Assembly (NCBI GenBank): GCA_964521625.1
Contig: CAZFSM010000022.1
Span: 1-64,000 of the forward strand
Direction: 5' to 3'
Source of the DNA: UBA1444 sp964521625
GTDB taxonomy: Bacteria; Bacillota; Negativicutes; UBA1444
DNA length: 64,000 bases
Part shown: in pieces, positions 34,937 to 43,550 of the stretch
Position numbering within the stretch: position 1 is the first letter of the stretch
Layout of the letters: every line of letters begins with the position of its first letter
Translations under genes and position numbers: made by a program
The notes under the pieces: model-generated
Told to the model about the DNA's origin: nothing
The model's input: only the letters and a program-made list of their open reading frames with translations
Database searches by the model: none

Positions 34937-36205
34937 ATGGCCGATAACACGGTTCAAAAACCGAAGAAACCATTGCCGAAATCCAGAATCATGGTGAATG
35001 TACAGACGGCCCAGGCTTATAAAGATGCTTTTGACGCCAAGGCACGTGGCGAGATTGTCGGTTGGTCAACGGCGCTTTTTCCGCAAGAGGTTTGCGAAGC
35101 TCTGGGGATTCCTGTTTTATACCCTGAAAACAATGCCGCATCAATTGCCGCCAAACATTTGGGCGACGAGTTGATTGAACATGCTGAAGGGCCGATGCGT
35201 TATCCGATGAATATCTGTTCTTATGCGAGGCTCAACCTGGGTCTTGCCGATAAAATCCAGGATCCGGCCTATGCTACTGCCGATCCGTTGATGCCTTCCC
35301 CGGATTTTCTGCTGTTGGCAAACAACAGTTGCACACAGTTGATGAAGTGGTATGAGAATCTGTCCCGCAACCTGAATATCCCGATTTTCTTTGTTGACTG
35401 CTTGTTCAATTATTATGAAGAGAGTCCTGCGCCCCACAAGGTAAAGTATATCCGCAGCCAAATTGAAGGGTATATTGCCAAAATGGAAGAATTCTGCGGC
35501 AGGAAGCTCGACTGGGAAAAGTTTCTTGAAGTGCAAAGACGTTCGCAACTCAATATCAAACTTTTCGATGAAATAATCCAGCTGAATTCGCGGACTCCGG
35601 CGCCATTAAACGGATTCGATTTTTTCAACTATATGTCTTGCATGGTATTGTGCCGCGGCAAAGAGTCCACAACAGAAATATTCAAGCAGTTGAAAGCGGA
35701 AGTGGAAGAACATATTGCTAGCGGGACAACGTCATTTCCTGCTGAAGAAGCGTACCGGGTTCATTGGGAAGGTATCGCCTGCTGGCCGAACTTGGGACAT
35801 AATTTAAAAACACTCAAAAATTATGGAGTGAACGCTGTAATCAATGGGTATGTCGGCGCCTGGAACGTAGTTTATGAACCTGGTGATCTGAATTCCATGG
35901 CGTATGCCTATGCCATGTCTTCAACCAACAGTTTTTCGACACCGGCAATCATGGAAAAGAGAGCAAATACGATCAAGCAGTATGATTGTGAAGGTATGCT
36001 TTGCCATGTCAACAGAAGTTGCAAGCTAATGACATTCCACATTTTTGTCGGCAGGCAGATTATTGAGGATCAAGCAGGCGTTCCTTGTGCAAATTTCGAT
36101 GGAGATCAATCTGATACCCGCGTTTACAGCGAAGCTCAGTTTGAAACCAGAGTTCAGGGGCTGGTAGAAATCATGCAGCAAAACAAGGAGGCAAAAAATG
36201 CTTGA
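34937..36205 (+). CDS. 2-hydroxyacyl-CoA dehydratase, alpha subunit (HgdA/HadB-like)
   Basis: About 422 residues from the ATG at 34937, chosen because TTGGAGGT lies 7 bases upstream. GWSTALFPQEVCEALGIPVLYPENN opens the HGD-D fold, and the end NFDGDQSDTRVYSEAQFETRVQGLVE is the family signature. Cysteines at PMNICSYAR, LLANNSC and elsewhere can hold a [4Fe-4S] cluster. Substrate may be 2-hydroxyglutaryl-CoA or another 2-hydroxyacyl-CoA; context favours the latter here. Confidence 0.9.
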   Translation: MADNTVQKPKKPLPKSRIMVNVQTAQAYKDAFDAKARGEIVGWSTALFPQEVCEALGIPVLYPENNAASIAAKHLGDELIEHAEGPMRYPMNICSYARLNLGLADKIQDPAYATADPLMPSPDFLLLANNSCTQLMKWYENLSRNLNIPIFFVDCLFNYYEESPAPHKVKYIRSQIEGYIAKMEEFCGRKLDWEKFLEVQRRSQLNIKLFDEIIQLNSRTPAPLNGFDFFNYMSCMVLCRGKESTTEIFKQLKAEVEEHIASGTTSFPAEEAYRVHWEGIACWPNLGHNLKTLKNYGVNAVINGYVGAWNVVYEPGDLNSMAYAYAMSSTNSFSTPAIMEKRANTIKQYDCEGMLCHVNRSCKLMTFHIFVGRQIIEDQAGVPCANFDGDQSDTRVYSEAQFETRVQGLVEIMQQNKEAKNA

Positions 36206-37322
36206 CACATTCAAGATAATTCAAGAACTGGATGGCATTGCTGCCCAACCGAAGCAGATGCTTGACAGATATTTGGCAGCGGGCAAGAAAGTCATCGGCT
36301 GCTTTCCAATCTACACACCTGAAGAGTTGGTTCATGCAGCCGGCATGATTCCGATGGGTTTGTGGGGTGGACAGGTATCGCCTGCAGTTGCGGGTCAGTA
36401 TGCACCGATATTTACTTGCTCCATCATGCGCTCGTGTTTGGAATTCGGTATGCAGGGAAACTATACGGGCATCAGTGCAGCAATAATGCCGATGCTGTGC
36501 GATACGTTCCGAGGCATAAGCAGTGCCTGGCGTATCGGCGTACCGAACATACCGCTGCTTGCTTTTATCCATCCACAGAACCGGGAAGACATAGGCAGCA
36601 GGGAGTTTTTGGTTGGCGAATATGAGCAAATAAAAAAGAAACTAGAGTTGATCGGCGGGCGCGTGATCACTGAGCAGGCGCTTGAGGAGAGTCTGAAAAT
36701 CTACAATAGCCATCATGCAGTGATGCGTGAGTTTGCCACAGTCGCCAACGATCATCTTGATCTCATTACTCCGCGCGTGCGACATGTTGTGAATAAGAGC
36801 TCTCATTTCATGGATAAATCAGAACATGCAATGAAGGTGACCCAATTGATTGCTGCATTAAAGGCAATGCCGGCGCATCGGTGGACAGGTGGAAAAGTGA
36901 TTCTGACCGGAATCACCGGAGAACCGGATCAGTTGCTGGATATTTTTGCCGAAAACAACATAGCAGTGGTAGGCGATGACCTTGCCCAAGAATCTCGTCA
37001 ATTTCGGACCGATATTCCCAATGGCAAAAATGCTCTGGAGCGATTGGCGCAGCAGTGGCTCGATCGAAAGGCATGCTCGGTGATTCATGAGGTCAGCAGT
37101 ACGCGAGGTGATTTGATAGTGGACCTGGCCAAAGCAAACAACGCGGATGGAATCGTGGTATGCCTGATGAAATTCTGCGATGTGGAAGAATATGACTATC
37201 CGATGATCGTCCAAAAGGCTGAAGCTGCTGGATTGCCAACGTTGTGCGTTGATATCGACCAAAGCATGCAGGACGACGAACAGGCGAGGACACGAATACA
37301 AAGTTTTGCAGAAATGATTTGA
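36198..37322 (+). CDS. 2-hydroxyacyl-CoA dehydratase, beta subunit (HgdB/HadC-like)
   Basis: 374 residues, overlapping the alpha-subunit gene by 8 bases, with AAGGAGG before its ATG. IGCFPIYTPEELVHAAGMIPMGLWGG and TCSIMRSCLEFGMQGNY are the beta-subunit hallmarks with likely cluster cysteines. Forms the heterodimer that removes water from (R)-2-hydroxyacyl-CoA through a ketyl radical. It ends the operon before a strong terminator. Confidence 0.9.
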   Translation: MLDTFKIIQELDGIAAQPKQMLDRYLAAGKKVIGCFPIYTPEELVHAAGMIPMGLWGGQVSPAVAGQYAPIFTCSIMRSCLEFGMQGNYTGISAAIMPMLCDTFRGISSAWRIGVPNIPLLAFIHPQNREDIGSREFLVGEYEQIKKKLELIGGRVITEQALEESLKIYNSHHAVMREFATVANDHLDLITPRVRHVVNKSSHFMDKSEHAMKVTQLIAALKAMPAHRWTGGKVILTGITGEPDQLLDIFAENNIAVVGDDLAQESRQFRTDIPNGKNALERLAQQWLDRKACSVIHEVSSTRGDLIVDLAKANNADGIVVCLMKFCDVEEYDYPMIVQKAEAAGLPTLCVDIDQSMQDDEQARTRIQSFAEMI

Positions 37323-37340
37323 TCAATCAAAACCCTTAGG

Positions 37341-37393
37341 TTGTACATAAAAAAGCCATGGGAATTCAGTTCCCATGGCTTTTTTATGTACAA
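37341..37393. terminator. bidirectional terminator, 24-base perfect inverted repeat
   Basis: Two perfect 24-base arms (37341-37364 and 37370-37393) flank a 5-base loop TTCAG. The stem includes CCATGGG/CCCATGG with AAAAAA on the left and TTTTTT on the right, so it ends transcripts from both the dehydratase operon and the converging SorC-type regulator. Confidence 0.92.
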
Positions 37394-37418
37394 GCGTTGA
37401 TTTCTCGATTCATTTAAC

Positions 37419-38372
37419 TTATTCTACAGCATCCGCCAGGTCCAACAATTTTCGTGCGGTGACGTCGTCCGTGATCAACGTATTGATATGCTTGCCGCGT
37501 AAGGCGCCGAGGATGGCGCGGCTTTTTTCCGGACCGCTGGCAATGCCGATGACCTGCGGCGCATTGTGCAACAAGGAAAGCCCTGCGCCAATAATTCCCT
37601 GATTCAGTTCGTTTTCCAGGATTTTTCCTTCGCTATCGTAATGATGGGCGCAGATGTGACCAACCGCCCCGCGCCGCCGCAGTTGCTCGATCTCCTGTTT
37701 GCTGAGATAACCAAGCCAGGTCTGACTGGGCGCTAGCTGTGATTCGAGAGAGCCTATGCCTGTGATGACAATGTCTGCCTGTTGGGCGAGGTCCAGAGTT
37801 TCGCTGATGTGCGGGTCCTGCAGCAACGCTGCTTTAAGTAGGGGATTCTCAACAAACAATGGGGCGTGGAGCGAATAATAGGAACCTTTGTATTTGCCGG
37901 CAAACAGGCGGACAACTTCTGAACCATCGATTTTGTTATTGGGGATGGCAGCGCCAAAAAGTTGTACGGCCTTGATTGGCAGATCCCGCTCCGGGCGGAG
38001 AACCTGCGCTGTCTGATAAACCATGCGACCCCAGGAAAGACCCAAAATCGAGTCTTCCTTGACGATGCTGTCAATATAGCGAGCAGCCAAGACGGCAACT
38101 CCCCGTAATGCTTCGGCGCCACGGCGCCCCTGACTGTCAAGAATCCGGATATTGTTCAGGCCGAATCGCTGTTGCAACTCCTGCTCCATGGCGGATGAAC
38201 GATCCCAGGGATAGTGGATAATGATCTCCACAATCTTTCGATCCCGGGCTTCCTGCAATAGCCTGGATACAGTAGACCGCGAGGTGTGAATGTGTCGGGA
38301 GATATCACTTTGGGTCATGTTCTTTTCATAGTACAACCGGGCCACCTCGGATAATAGGTCCAGATCTTCCAT
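37419..38372 (-). CDS. SorC/DeoR-type sugar-responsive regulator
   Basis: About 317 residues from the ATG at 38372, which has GGGGAGGA 10 bases upstream; a longer reading frame to 38435 exists. N-terminal helix-turn-helix (LSEVARLYYEKNMTQSDISRHIHTSRSTVSRLLQEARDRKIVEI) and a C-terminal sugar-phosphate sensor domain (ILGLSWGRMVYQTAQ, VTGIGSLES, GIASGPEKSRAILGALRGK) define the SorC family. It diverges from the ascorbate PTS operon and is its likely regulator, replacing the UlaR of enterobacteria. Confidence 0.9.
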   Translation of the reverse strand: MEDLDLLSEVARLYYEKNMTQSDISRHIHTSRSTVSRLLQEARDRKIVEIIIHYPWDRSSAMEQELQQRFGLNNIRILDSQGRRGAEALRGVAVLAARYIDSIVKEDSILGLSWGRMVYQTAQVLRPERDLPIKAVQLFGAAIPNNKIDGSEVVRLFAGKYKGSYYSLHAPLFVENPLLKAALLQDPHISETLDLAQQADIVITGIGSLESQLAPSQTWLGYLSKQEIEQLRRRGAVGHICAHHYDSEGKILENELNQGIIGAGLSLLHNAPQVIGIASGPEKSRAILGALRGKHINTLITDDVTARKLLDLADAVE

Positions 38373-38410
38373 GATGCGAGTCCTCCCCGATTCAGTAGTT
38401 AGTTTTGCCA

Positions 38411-38509
38411 TGCACTTTTGTGCAACTTGCTTCAAACAGCGACGAGGCTATTGACTGTTTTTTCTGAAGTTTGATACTATGATGCTGAACAAATGACAGT
38501 GCGTTGCAC
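38411..38509. promoter_or_regulatory. ula promoter with two palindromic operator candidates
   Basis: TTGACT (38451-38456), 18 bases, TACTAT (38475-38480) form the likely promoter. TGCAC-TTTT-GTGCA (38411-38424) lies upstream and GTGC-GTT-GCAC (38499-38509) downstream of it. The shared GTGCA half sites suggest binding by the SorC-type regulator on both sides. Confidence 0.6.
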
Positions 38510-38610
38510 ATATGTTCATGAAAATATTTAAACATGCCGAAGGGTTCACGTCAAGTACGAGGTTGAATAATTTGCGACGGGTATTGCGAAACAGGGAGGT
38601 TGTAGCGGCG

Positions 38611-39051
38611 ATGATAAAAGAGTTGATCGAAAAGAACCGGGTGCTATTTGCCAAGAATTTTGCAACATGGGAAGAAGGGGTTGCGGCGGCAGCCCAACCA
38701 TTGATCAGAGATGGCGCCATTGATGATAGATATGTTCAGGCAATGCTTGACTCAATCCGCAAGTATGGGCCCTATATTGTTATTGCTCCCGATGTGGCGA
38801 TGCCGCATGCGCAAGGCGGCGGAGTCGGAGTCAACCAGACCTCGATGTCGTTCATGAAACTTGAACAACCGGTTCACTTCAGTGACAGCCCGGAACACGA
38901 CGCCCGCCTGTTGTTTGTGCTGGCTTCTGTAGATAGCGATTCCCATTTGGATATGTTGCAGGCTCTGGTGGAGGAAATTTCGGATGAGGACTTTTTGGCC
39001 AAGTTGCTGGATATTTCCAGCGTGGAAGAACTTAAAAAATTGCTAGGCTGA
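38611..39051 (+). CDS. ulaC: PTS EIIA component, ascorbate type (UlaC-like)
   Basis: About 146 residues from the ATG at 38611 (GGGAGG 11 bases upstream); an ATG at 38512 is a longer alternative. The phosphorylated histidine is His66 in IAPDVAMPHAQGG, the EIIA(Mtl/Fru/Ula) signature. It passes phosphate from HPr to the EIIB encoded two genes downstream. Confidence 0.88.
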   Translation: MIKELIEKNRVLFAKNFATWEEGVAAAAQPLIRDGAIDDRYVQAMLDSIRKYGPYIVIAPDVAMPHAQGGGVGVNQTSMSFMKLEQPVHFSDSPEHDARLLFVLASVDSDSHLDMLQALVEEISDEDFLAKLLDISSVEELKKLLG

Positions 39052-39172
39052 TGGTTACGAGAAACAGAAAAACGAAACCGAAAGGAAGTGTATAAGCAGG
39101 AAACATTTAGGCGATCCTCGATTCAAGCTGATTTTGGTTCAGTCTCAACGCAGAGTATGAGGAGGAATTGCA

Positions 39173-40627
39173 GTGGGAGATTTTTTCTCCGTATTTGATT
39201 CGGTATCAAAAGTGTTTTTTAACAACGTCTTGGGAAAACCTGAGTTCTTCATTGGCGGACTTGTATTTATAGGCTATATATTATTGAGGAAACCGATTCA
39301 TGAGGCTTTTGGCGGTTTTATCAAAGCGACTGTCGGCATGATGATCTGGAATATCGGCGCTGGTGGACTGGTTGTTACTTTCCGACCGATCTTGGCGGGA
39401 TTGAATGACCGCTTTGCCCTGAACGCCGCGGTTATCGATCCCTACTTTGGCCTGAATGCGGCAGGCGAAGCCATCAAATCAATCGGCATGTCTCTGTCTT
39501 GGGCGATGATATCGCTCATGATCGGGTTTGGCTGGAACATTTTGTTGGTGCTGCTGCGACGCTATACAAAGCTGCGCACCCTGTTCCTGACCGGACATAT
39601 CATGATCCAGCAGGCAACTACCTGTACCTGGCTGGTGTTTTTCGCCATCCCCGAATTACGCAGTATTTCCGGCGCCATCTGGATCGGCATCCTCGTCGGG
39701 ACTTACTGGTCGGTGTTTTCCAATCTGACAGTTGAGCCAACCCAAAAATTGACCGACAATGGCGGCTTTGCAATCGGGCATCAACAAATGGGCTGGGTCT
39801 GGTTAACCAGTAAATTGTCGCCCAAACTTGGCGACCCGGAAAAATCGGTGGAACATCTCAAGCTGCCTAGTTGGCTGAGTATGTTCAATGACAATGTGAT
39901 TGCATCCGGCACGCTGATGATTATCTTTTTCGGATCGATCATGATGCTGCTGGGAGAACCCTATATGCGGAATTTGGATAAAGGCGGCTTCCCGGCCACG
40001 ATTGCCTTCCCCACCTACATACTGTCAAAATCTTTGATGTTTGCCGTGTATCTGTTTATCTTGATCAGCGGCGTGCGGATGTTCGTGGCGGAACTGACCG
40101 AATCGTTCCGCGGTATATCGGAGCGGGTGCTGCCCGGTTCGTTGCCGGCGGTGGACTGTGCCGCCACTTTCGGATTTTCTTCGCCCAACACCGTGCTGTA
40201 TGGTTTCATTTTTGGCGCGATCGGTCAGTTTACGGCGATTGCAGGCCTGCTAATCTTCAAATCTCCCATCATGATTATTACCGGGTTTGTGCCGGTGTTT
40301 TTCGACAACGCTACAGTTGCCGTCTTTGCCAACAAGTTCGGCGGCGCTCGGGCAGCAGCGATCATGACCTATTGTACCGGCATCATTCAGGTTCTTGGCG
40401 GAGCCTTTGCGGCCTGGTACTTCCAGCTGTACAAGTACGGCGGTTGGCATGGCAACATTGACTGGGATACAATCTGGCCGTTCTTCGGCGTAATCATGAA
40501 AAACTTCGCCGTGCCGGGACTGGTCCTGATCATTGTAGCCATGTTGATGATTCCGCAACTCCAGTACCGGTATTGCAAAAATAAAGAGCTGTACTTCAAG
40601 TGCGGCGACGAAAGTAGTGATGCATGA
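39173..40627 (+). CDS. ulaA: PTS ascorbate-type EIIC permease (UlaA-like)
   Basis: A 484-residue membrane protein with about eleven helices. The GTG start follows GAGGAGGAA. KPEFFIGGLVFIGYILLRKP, VGMMIWNIGAGGLVVTFRPI and GHQQMGWVWL are characteristic of the UlaA/SgaT family, which moves and phosphorylates L-ascorbate or a related sugar acid. Overlaps the EIIB gene by 4 bases. Confidence 0.92.
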   Translation: MGDFFSVFDSVSKVFFNNVLGKPEFFIGGLVFIGYILLRKPIHEAFGGFIKATVGMMIWNIGAGGLVVTFRPILAGLNDRFALNAAVIDPYFGLNAAGEAIKSIGMSLSWAMISLMIGFGWNILLVLLRRYTKLRTLFLTGHIMIQQATTCTWLVFFAIPELRSISGAIWIGILVGTYWSVFSNLTVEPTQKLTDNGGFAIGHQQMGWVWLTSKLSPKLGDPEKSVEHLKLPSWLSMFNDNVIASGTLMIIFFGSIMMLLGEPYMRNLDKGGFPATIAFPTYILSKSLMFAVYLFILISGVRMFVAELTESFRGISERVLPGSLPAVDCAATFGFSSPNTVLYGFIFGAIGQFTAIAGLLIFKSPIMIITGFVPVFFDNATVAVFANKFGGARAAAIMTYCTGIIQVLGGAFAAWYFQLYKYGGWHGNIDWDTIWPFFGVIMKNFAVPGLVLIIVAMLMIPQLQYRYCKNKELYFKCGDESSDA

Positions 40628-40917
40628 TGTTGAAAGTTGTGGCAGCCTGTGGCAATGGCATGGGTTCAAGCCAGATCATCAAAATGAAAATTGAAAAAAT
40701 CTTCAAGAAAATGGCGATTCCGGCTGAAATTCACCACATGAGCGTGGGCGAGGCAAAATCGCAGGCGTCCAACTATGACGTGGTATTTTGTTCTGCTTCA
40801 CTGGTGGATAACTTTAAAGTGCGGGGCAAGACGAAAGTCATCGGCTTGGTCAATCTGTTGTCCGAGCCGGAGATTGAAGCCAAGATCAAAGAGTATATTT
40901 CACCACCGGTAACTTGA
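40624..40917 (+). CDS. ulaB: PTS EIIB component, ascorbate type (UlaB-like)
   Basis: A 97-residue protein with the phosphocysteine loop VVAACGNGMGSSQIIKMKI (Cys9). This is the lactose/cellobiose-like EIIB fold used in ascorbate PTS. Starts inside the stop of the EIIC gene (ATGATG), so translation is coupled. Confidence 0.92.
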   Translation: MMLKVVAACGNGMGSSQIIKMKIEKIFKKMAIPAEIHHMSVGEAKSQASNYDVVFCSASLVDNFKVRGKTKVIGLVNLLSEPEIEAKIKEYISPPVT

Positions 40918-40954
40918 GGCTTTTGCTGCAAGATAGGAGAATGGAGGAACCAAT

Positions 40955-41599
40955 ATGCTGCCCAAATTACAGATAGCCTTGGACAATTTGTCCTTTACGG
41001 ATGCGGTCAAGGCATTGCGTGATGTTGCCCAGGAAGTGGACGTCATCGAAGTCGGCACGATTCTGTTGTGCGCCGAAGGCAAACGCGCTGTCGAATACAT
41101 AAAAACCATGTATCCGGACAAAATCGTGCTGGCGGATGCCAAAATCGCCGATGCCGGCAAAATTATCACCCCGATGATGTTTGACGCTGGCGCCGACTGG
41201 ACGACGATCATCTGCTGCGCTGAACTGCCGACAATTGCCGGTGCGTTGGAAGTAGCAAACGCCCGCGGCAGAGACGTACAGATTGAGCTGACCGGACACT
41301 GGAGTTTTGAACAGGCGGCAGAGTGGAAAAAAGTCGGCGTCCGGCAAGTTGTCTATCACCGTTCCCGCGATGCGCAGGCAGCCGGCGTCGCCTGGGGACC
41401 GGAAGATCTTGAGAAAGTCGGTAAACTTTGTGCCATGGGCTTCCAGGTCACTGTTACCGGCGGGATTGCCGTAGAAGATATCCGCTTTTTCAAAGATTAT
41501 CCCGTGTTTGTATTCATTGCCGGACGGTCAATCCGTGACGCGCAGGACCCGGTGGCGGCAGCCCGGCAGTTCAAGGCTGAATTTGCGAAGTACTGGTAA
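40955..41599 (+). CDS. ulaD: 3-keto-L-gulonate-6-phosphate decarboxylase
   Basis: A 214-residue orotidine-decarboxylase-superfamily barrel. VIEVGTILLCAEG, LADAKIADAGKIITPMMFDAGADW and VTGGIAVEDIRFFKDYPVFVFIAGRSIRDAQDP match UlaD/SgbH. It decarboxylates 3-keto-L-gulonate 6-phosphate to L-xylulose 5-phosphate with Mg2+. ATAGGAGAATGGAGG precedes the ATG. Confidence 0.94.
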   Translation: MLPKLQIALDNLSFTDAVKALRDVAQEVDVIEVGTILLCAEGKRAVEYIKTMYPDKIVLADAKIADAGKIITPMMFDAGADWTTIICCAELPTIAGALEVANARGRDVQIELTGHWSFEQAAEWKKVGVRQVVYHRSRDAQAAGVAWGPEDLEKVGKLCAMGFQVTVTGGIAVEDIRFFKDYPVFVFIAGRSIRDAQDPVAAARQFKAEFAKYW

Positions 41600-41605
41600 G
41601 TTGCG

Positions 41606-42457
41606 ATGCTAAACTTACTCGGTCTCTATGAAAAGGCCCTGCCCAAGAGCATGCCATGGGTGGAAAAGTTAGCGACAGCTAAACAACTGGACTTCGATTT
41701 TGTTGAGATCTCAGTCGATGAAAGCGAAGAGCGACTGTCTCGCCTGGACTGGGGCACGCAGCAACGCGCAGAACTCAGCAAGGCCATCGAAAGTACGCAG
41801 GTGCCGATCTTGTCGATGTGTTTCAGCGGGCATCGCAAATATCCGCTGGGCAGCCGTGATCCGCTGGTGAGGCAAACATCGCTGGAACTTATGGAGAAAG
41901 CGGTTGACTTTGCTGCCGGGATGGGAATCCGTGTGATTCAACTGGCTGGTTATGATGTTTATTATGAATCGCCGGGGGCGGATACCCGTGAGCTGTTTAT
42001 TGAAGGGCTCCGTAGCGCCGCAGGCATGGCGGCCCGACGCCAGGTCATGCTGGCGATCGAGATTATGGATACGCCGTTTATCAATTCGATTCAAAAATAT
42101 CTGGAATTCGATCGGTTGGTGGCGTCTCCCTGGCTGACGGTTTATCCCGATATCGGCAATCTCAGCGCCTGGCGAAATGATGTCGGCGCAGAATTGACCC
42201 AGGGGATATCGCGGATCGTCGGTGTGCATGTCAAAGAAACGAAACAAGTCAGTGAGTCATGTTCCGGCCAGTTTCGCGATGTTCCCTTCGGGGAGGGCGA
42301 TGTCGATTTCGTGTCGACGTTCCATACGCTGAAACAACTCGATTATCAGGGCCCGTTTGTTATCGAGATGTGGGGCGATTCGCTGCCCGACCCACTGGCT
42401 GAGATTGCCCGGTCACGCCAGTTTGTCTGCGATAAGCTGAAACGGGGCGGTTTTTGA
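41606..42457 (+). CDS. ulaE: L-xylulose-5-phosphate 3-epimerase
   Basis: A 283-residue xylose-isomerase-like barrel. FDFVEISVDESEERLSRLDW, LSMCFSGHRKYPLGS, AIEIMDTPF, YPDIGNLSAW, VGVHVKET and FVIEMWG give the metal-binding Glu/Asp/His set of UlaE/SgbU. Converts L-xylulose 5-phosphate to L-ribulose 5-phosphate. Starts 6 bases after ulaD. Confidence 0.94.
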   Translation: MLNLLGLYEKALPKSMPWVEKLATAKQLDFDFVEISVDESEERLSRLDWGTQQRAELSKAIESTQVPILSMCFSGHRKYPLGSRDPLVRQTSLELMEKAVDFAAGMGIRVIQLAGYDVYYESPGADTRELFIEGLRSAAGMAARRQVMLAIEIMDTPFINSIQKYLEFDRLVASPWLTVYPDIGNLSAWRNDVGAELTQGISRIVGVHVKETKQVSESCSGQFRDVPFGEGDVDFVSTFHTLKQLDYQGPFVIEMWGDSLPDPLAEIARSRQFVCDKLKRGGF

Positions 42458-43275
42458 TGGATATCCGATACTGTGTCTGTGATCTGGACGGAACCTTGCT
42501 TGACTCACGCGGACGGCTAAGCGAAGCAAATGTTCTGGCTCTGAAAAAATTGATGGCAAGAGGCGCACAGGTGTTCTTGGCTACCGGTCGCAGCGACCTG
42601 TTTGTCAAAGAATTTGTTAATCGGCTTGGCTTGACTACCCCGGTCATTTCCTGCAACGGCGGCCTGATTCGCGACCTTGATACCGGCGAAGTCTTATTCC
42701 GCAAAGTGATCGGCGCAGTCCAGGCAGCCCTATTGACCGATTTTTGTCTGGAAAACCAGTATGACACCCTCGCCTACACGACGGAGCATGTGTATTTTCT
42801 TAGCGGCAGCCAAAAAATCGGCGCGTACCACCGTTACAATTCAGAAGTTGCTGCCGCGTTCCAGGTTCCGCTACGGGAGGTTCATTGCCAGGCTGATTTA
42901 CCGTTGCCGGATGTAATCAAATTTCTGATTTCCGGCATCAATCCGCAGATTGCCGCACGGATACAAGGCGAACTGCCGGGAGACAATTCACTGTCGATGG
43001 TGCAGTCCATGCCAAATGTGTTGGACATCATGGCGGCAGGCATCACCAAAGGCAATGCCCTACATTTTCTGGACGACAGGCAGGTTATCGAGCTGGAGCA
43101 AACCGTGGTTTTTGGCGACAACCATAACGATATCAGCATGCTGGAACTGGCTGGACTGGCGATTACTGTCGCCAACGCGGAACCGGCCGTCAAAAAATTG
43201 GCCCGGTTTGTCGCACCATCCAATGATGAGTCCGGGGTGGCGTACGCGATCGAAAAATATATTCTGGAGGGATGA
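42457..43275 (+). CDS. HAD-superfamily (Cof-type) phosphatase
   Basis: A 272-residue protein with HAD motif I CDLDGTLLDS, motif II FLATGRS and motif IV VVFGDNHNDISMLELAG, plus a type IIB cap. It probably dephosphorylates a sugar phosphate. The ATG overlaps the ulaE stop (TGATG). Inclusion in the ascorbate operon suggests relief of sugar-phosphate stress or removal of a side product; this is inference. Confidence 0.88.
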   Translation: MDIRYCVCDLDGTLLDSRGRLSEANVLALKKLMARGAQVFLATGRSDLFVKEFVNRLGLTTPVISCNGGLIRDLDTGEVLFRKVIGAVQAALLTDFCLENQYDTLAYTTEHVYFLSGSQKIGAYHRYNSEVAAAFQVPLREVHCQADLPLPDVIKFLISGINPQIAARIQGELPGDNSLSMVQSMPNVLDIMAAGITKGNALHFLDDRQVIELEQTVVFGDNHNDISMLELAGLAITVANAEPAVKKLARFVAPSNDESGVAYAIEKYILEG

Positions 43276-43278
43276 ACC

Positions 43279-43539
43279 TTGCTGCAGCGAGAAGTCCTGA
43301 TAAAAAACCCCACCGGGCTGCATGCCCGGCCAGCTTCGCTGCTGGTTGCGCAGGCAAGCAAATGCAAATCAAAACTGACGATCCTGTTCAACAACAAAAC
43401 CATCAATGCCAAAAGCATGTTGAGCGTGTTGAGCGGCGGTATCCGCAAAGGGTCGCAGATTGTAGTCGTGGCCGAGGGCGACGACGAACAGGAAGCGTTG
43501 GACGCAGTTTGTGCATTGATTGAGCAATTTGACGAATAG
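43279..43539 (+). CDS. HPr-like phosphocarrier, ula-operon copy
   Basis: An 86-residue HPr. His15 in NPTGLHARPAS is the EI-phosphorylated residue and Ser46 (NAKSMLSV) is the regulatory site for HPr kinase. TTG start at 43279 with GGAGGG 7 bases upstream. Its place inside the ascorbate operon, right before an Enzyme I gene, suggests a co-induced private phosphorelay. Confidence 0.92.
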   Translation: MLQREVLIKNPTGLHARPASLLVAQASKCKSKLTILFNNKTINAKSMLSVLSGGIRKGSQIVVVAEGDDEQEALDAVCALIEQFDE

Positions 43540-43550
43540 AGGGTGAAGTT

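Noticed and set aside
25366..37322. Plain glutamate fermentation by the 2-hydroxyglutarate pathway
   Set aside because: The gene set is similar, but no glutaconyl-CoA decarboxylase is present and both the symporter and the dehydrogenase have lost glutamate side-chain ligands. Kept only as the alternative.
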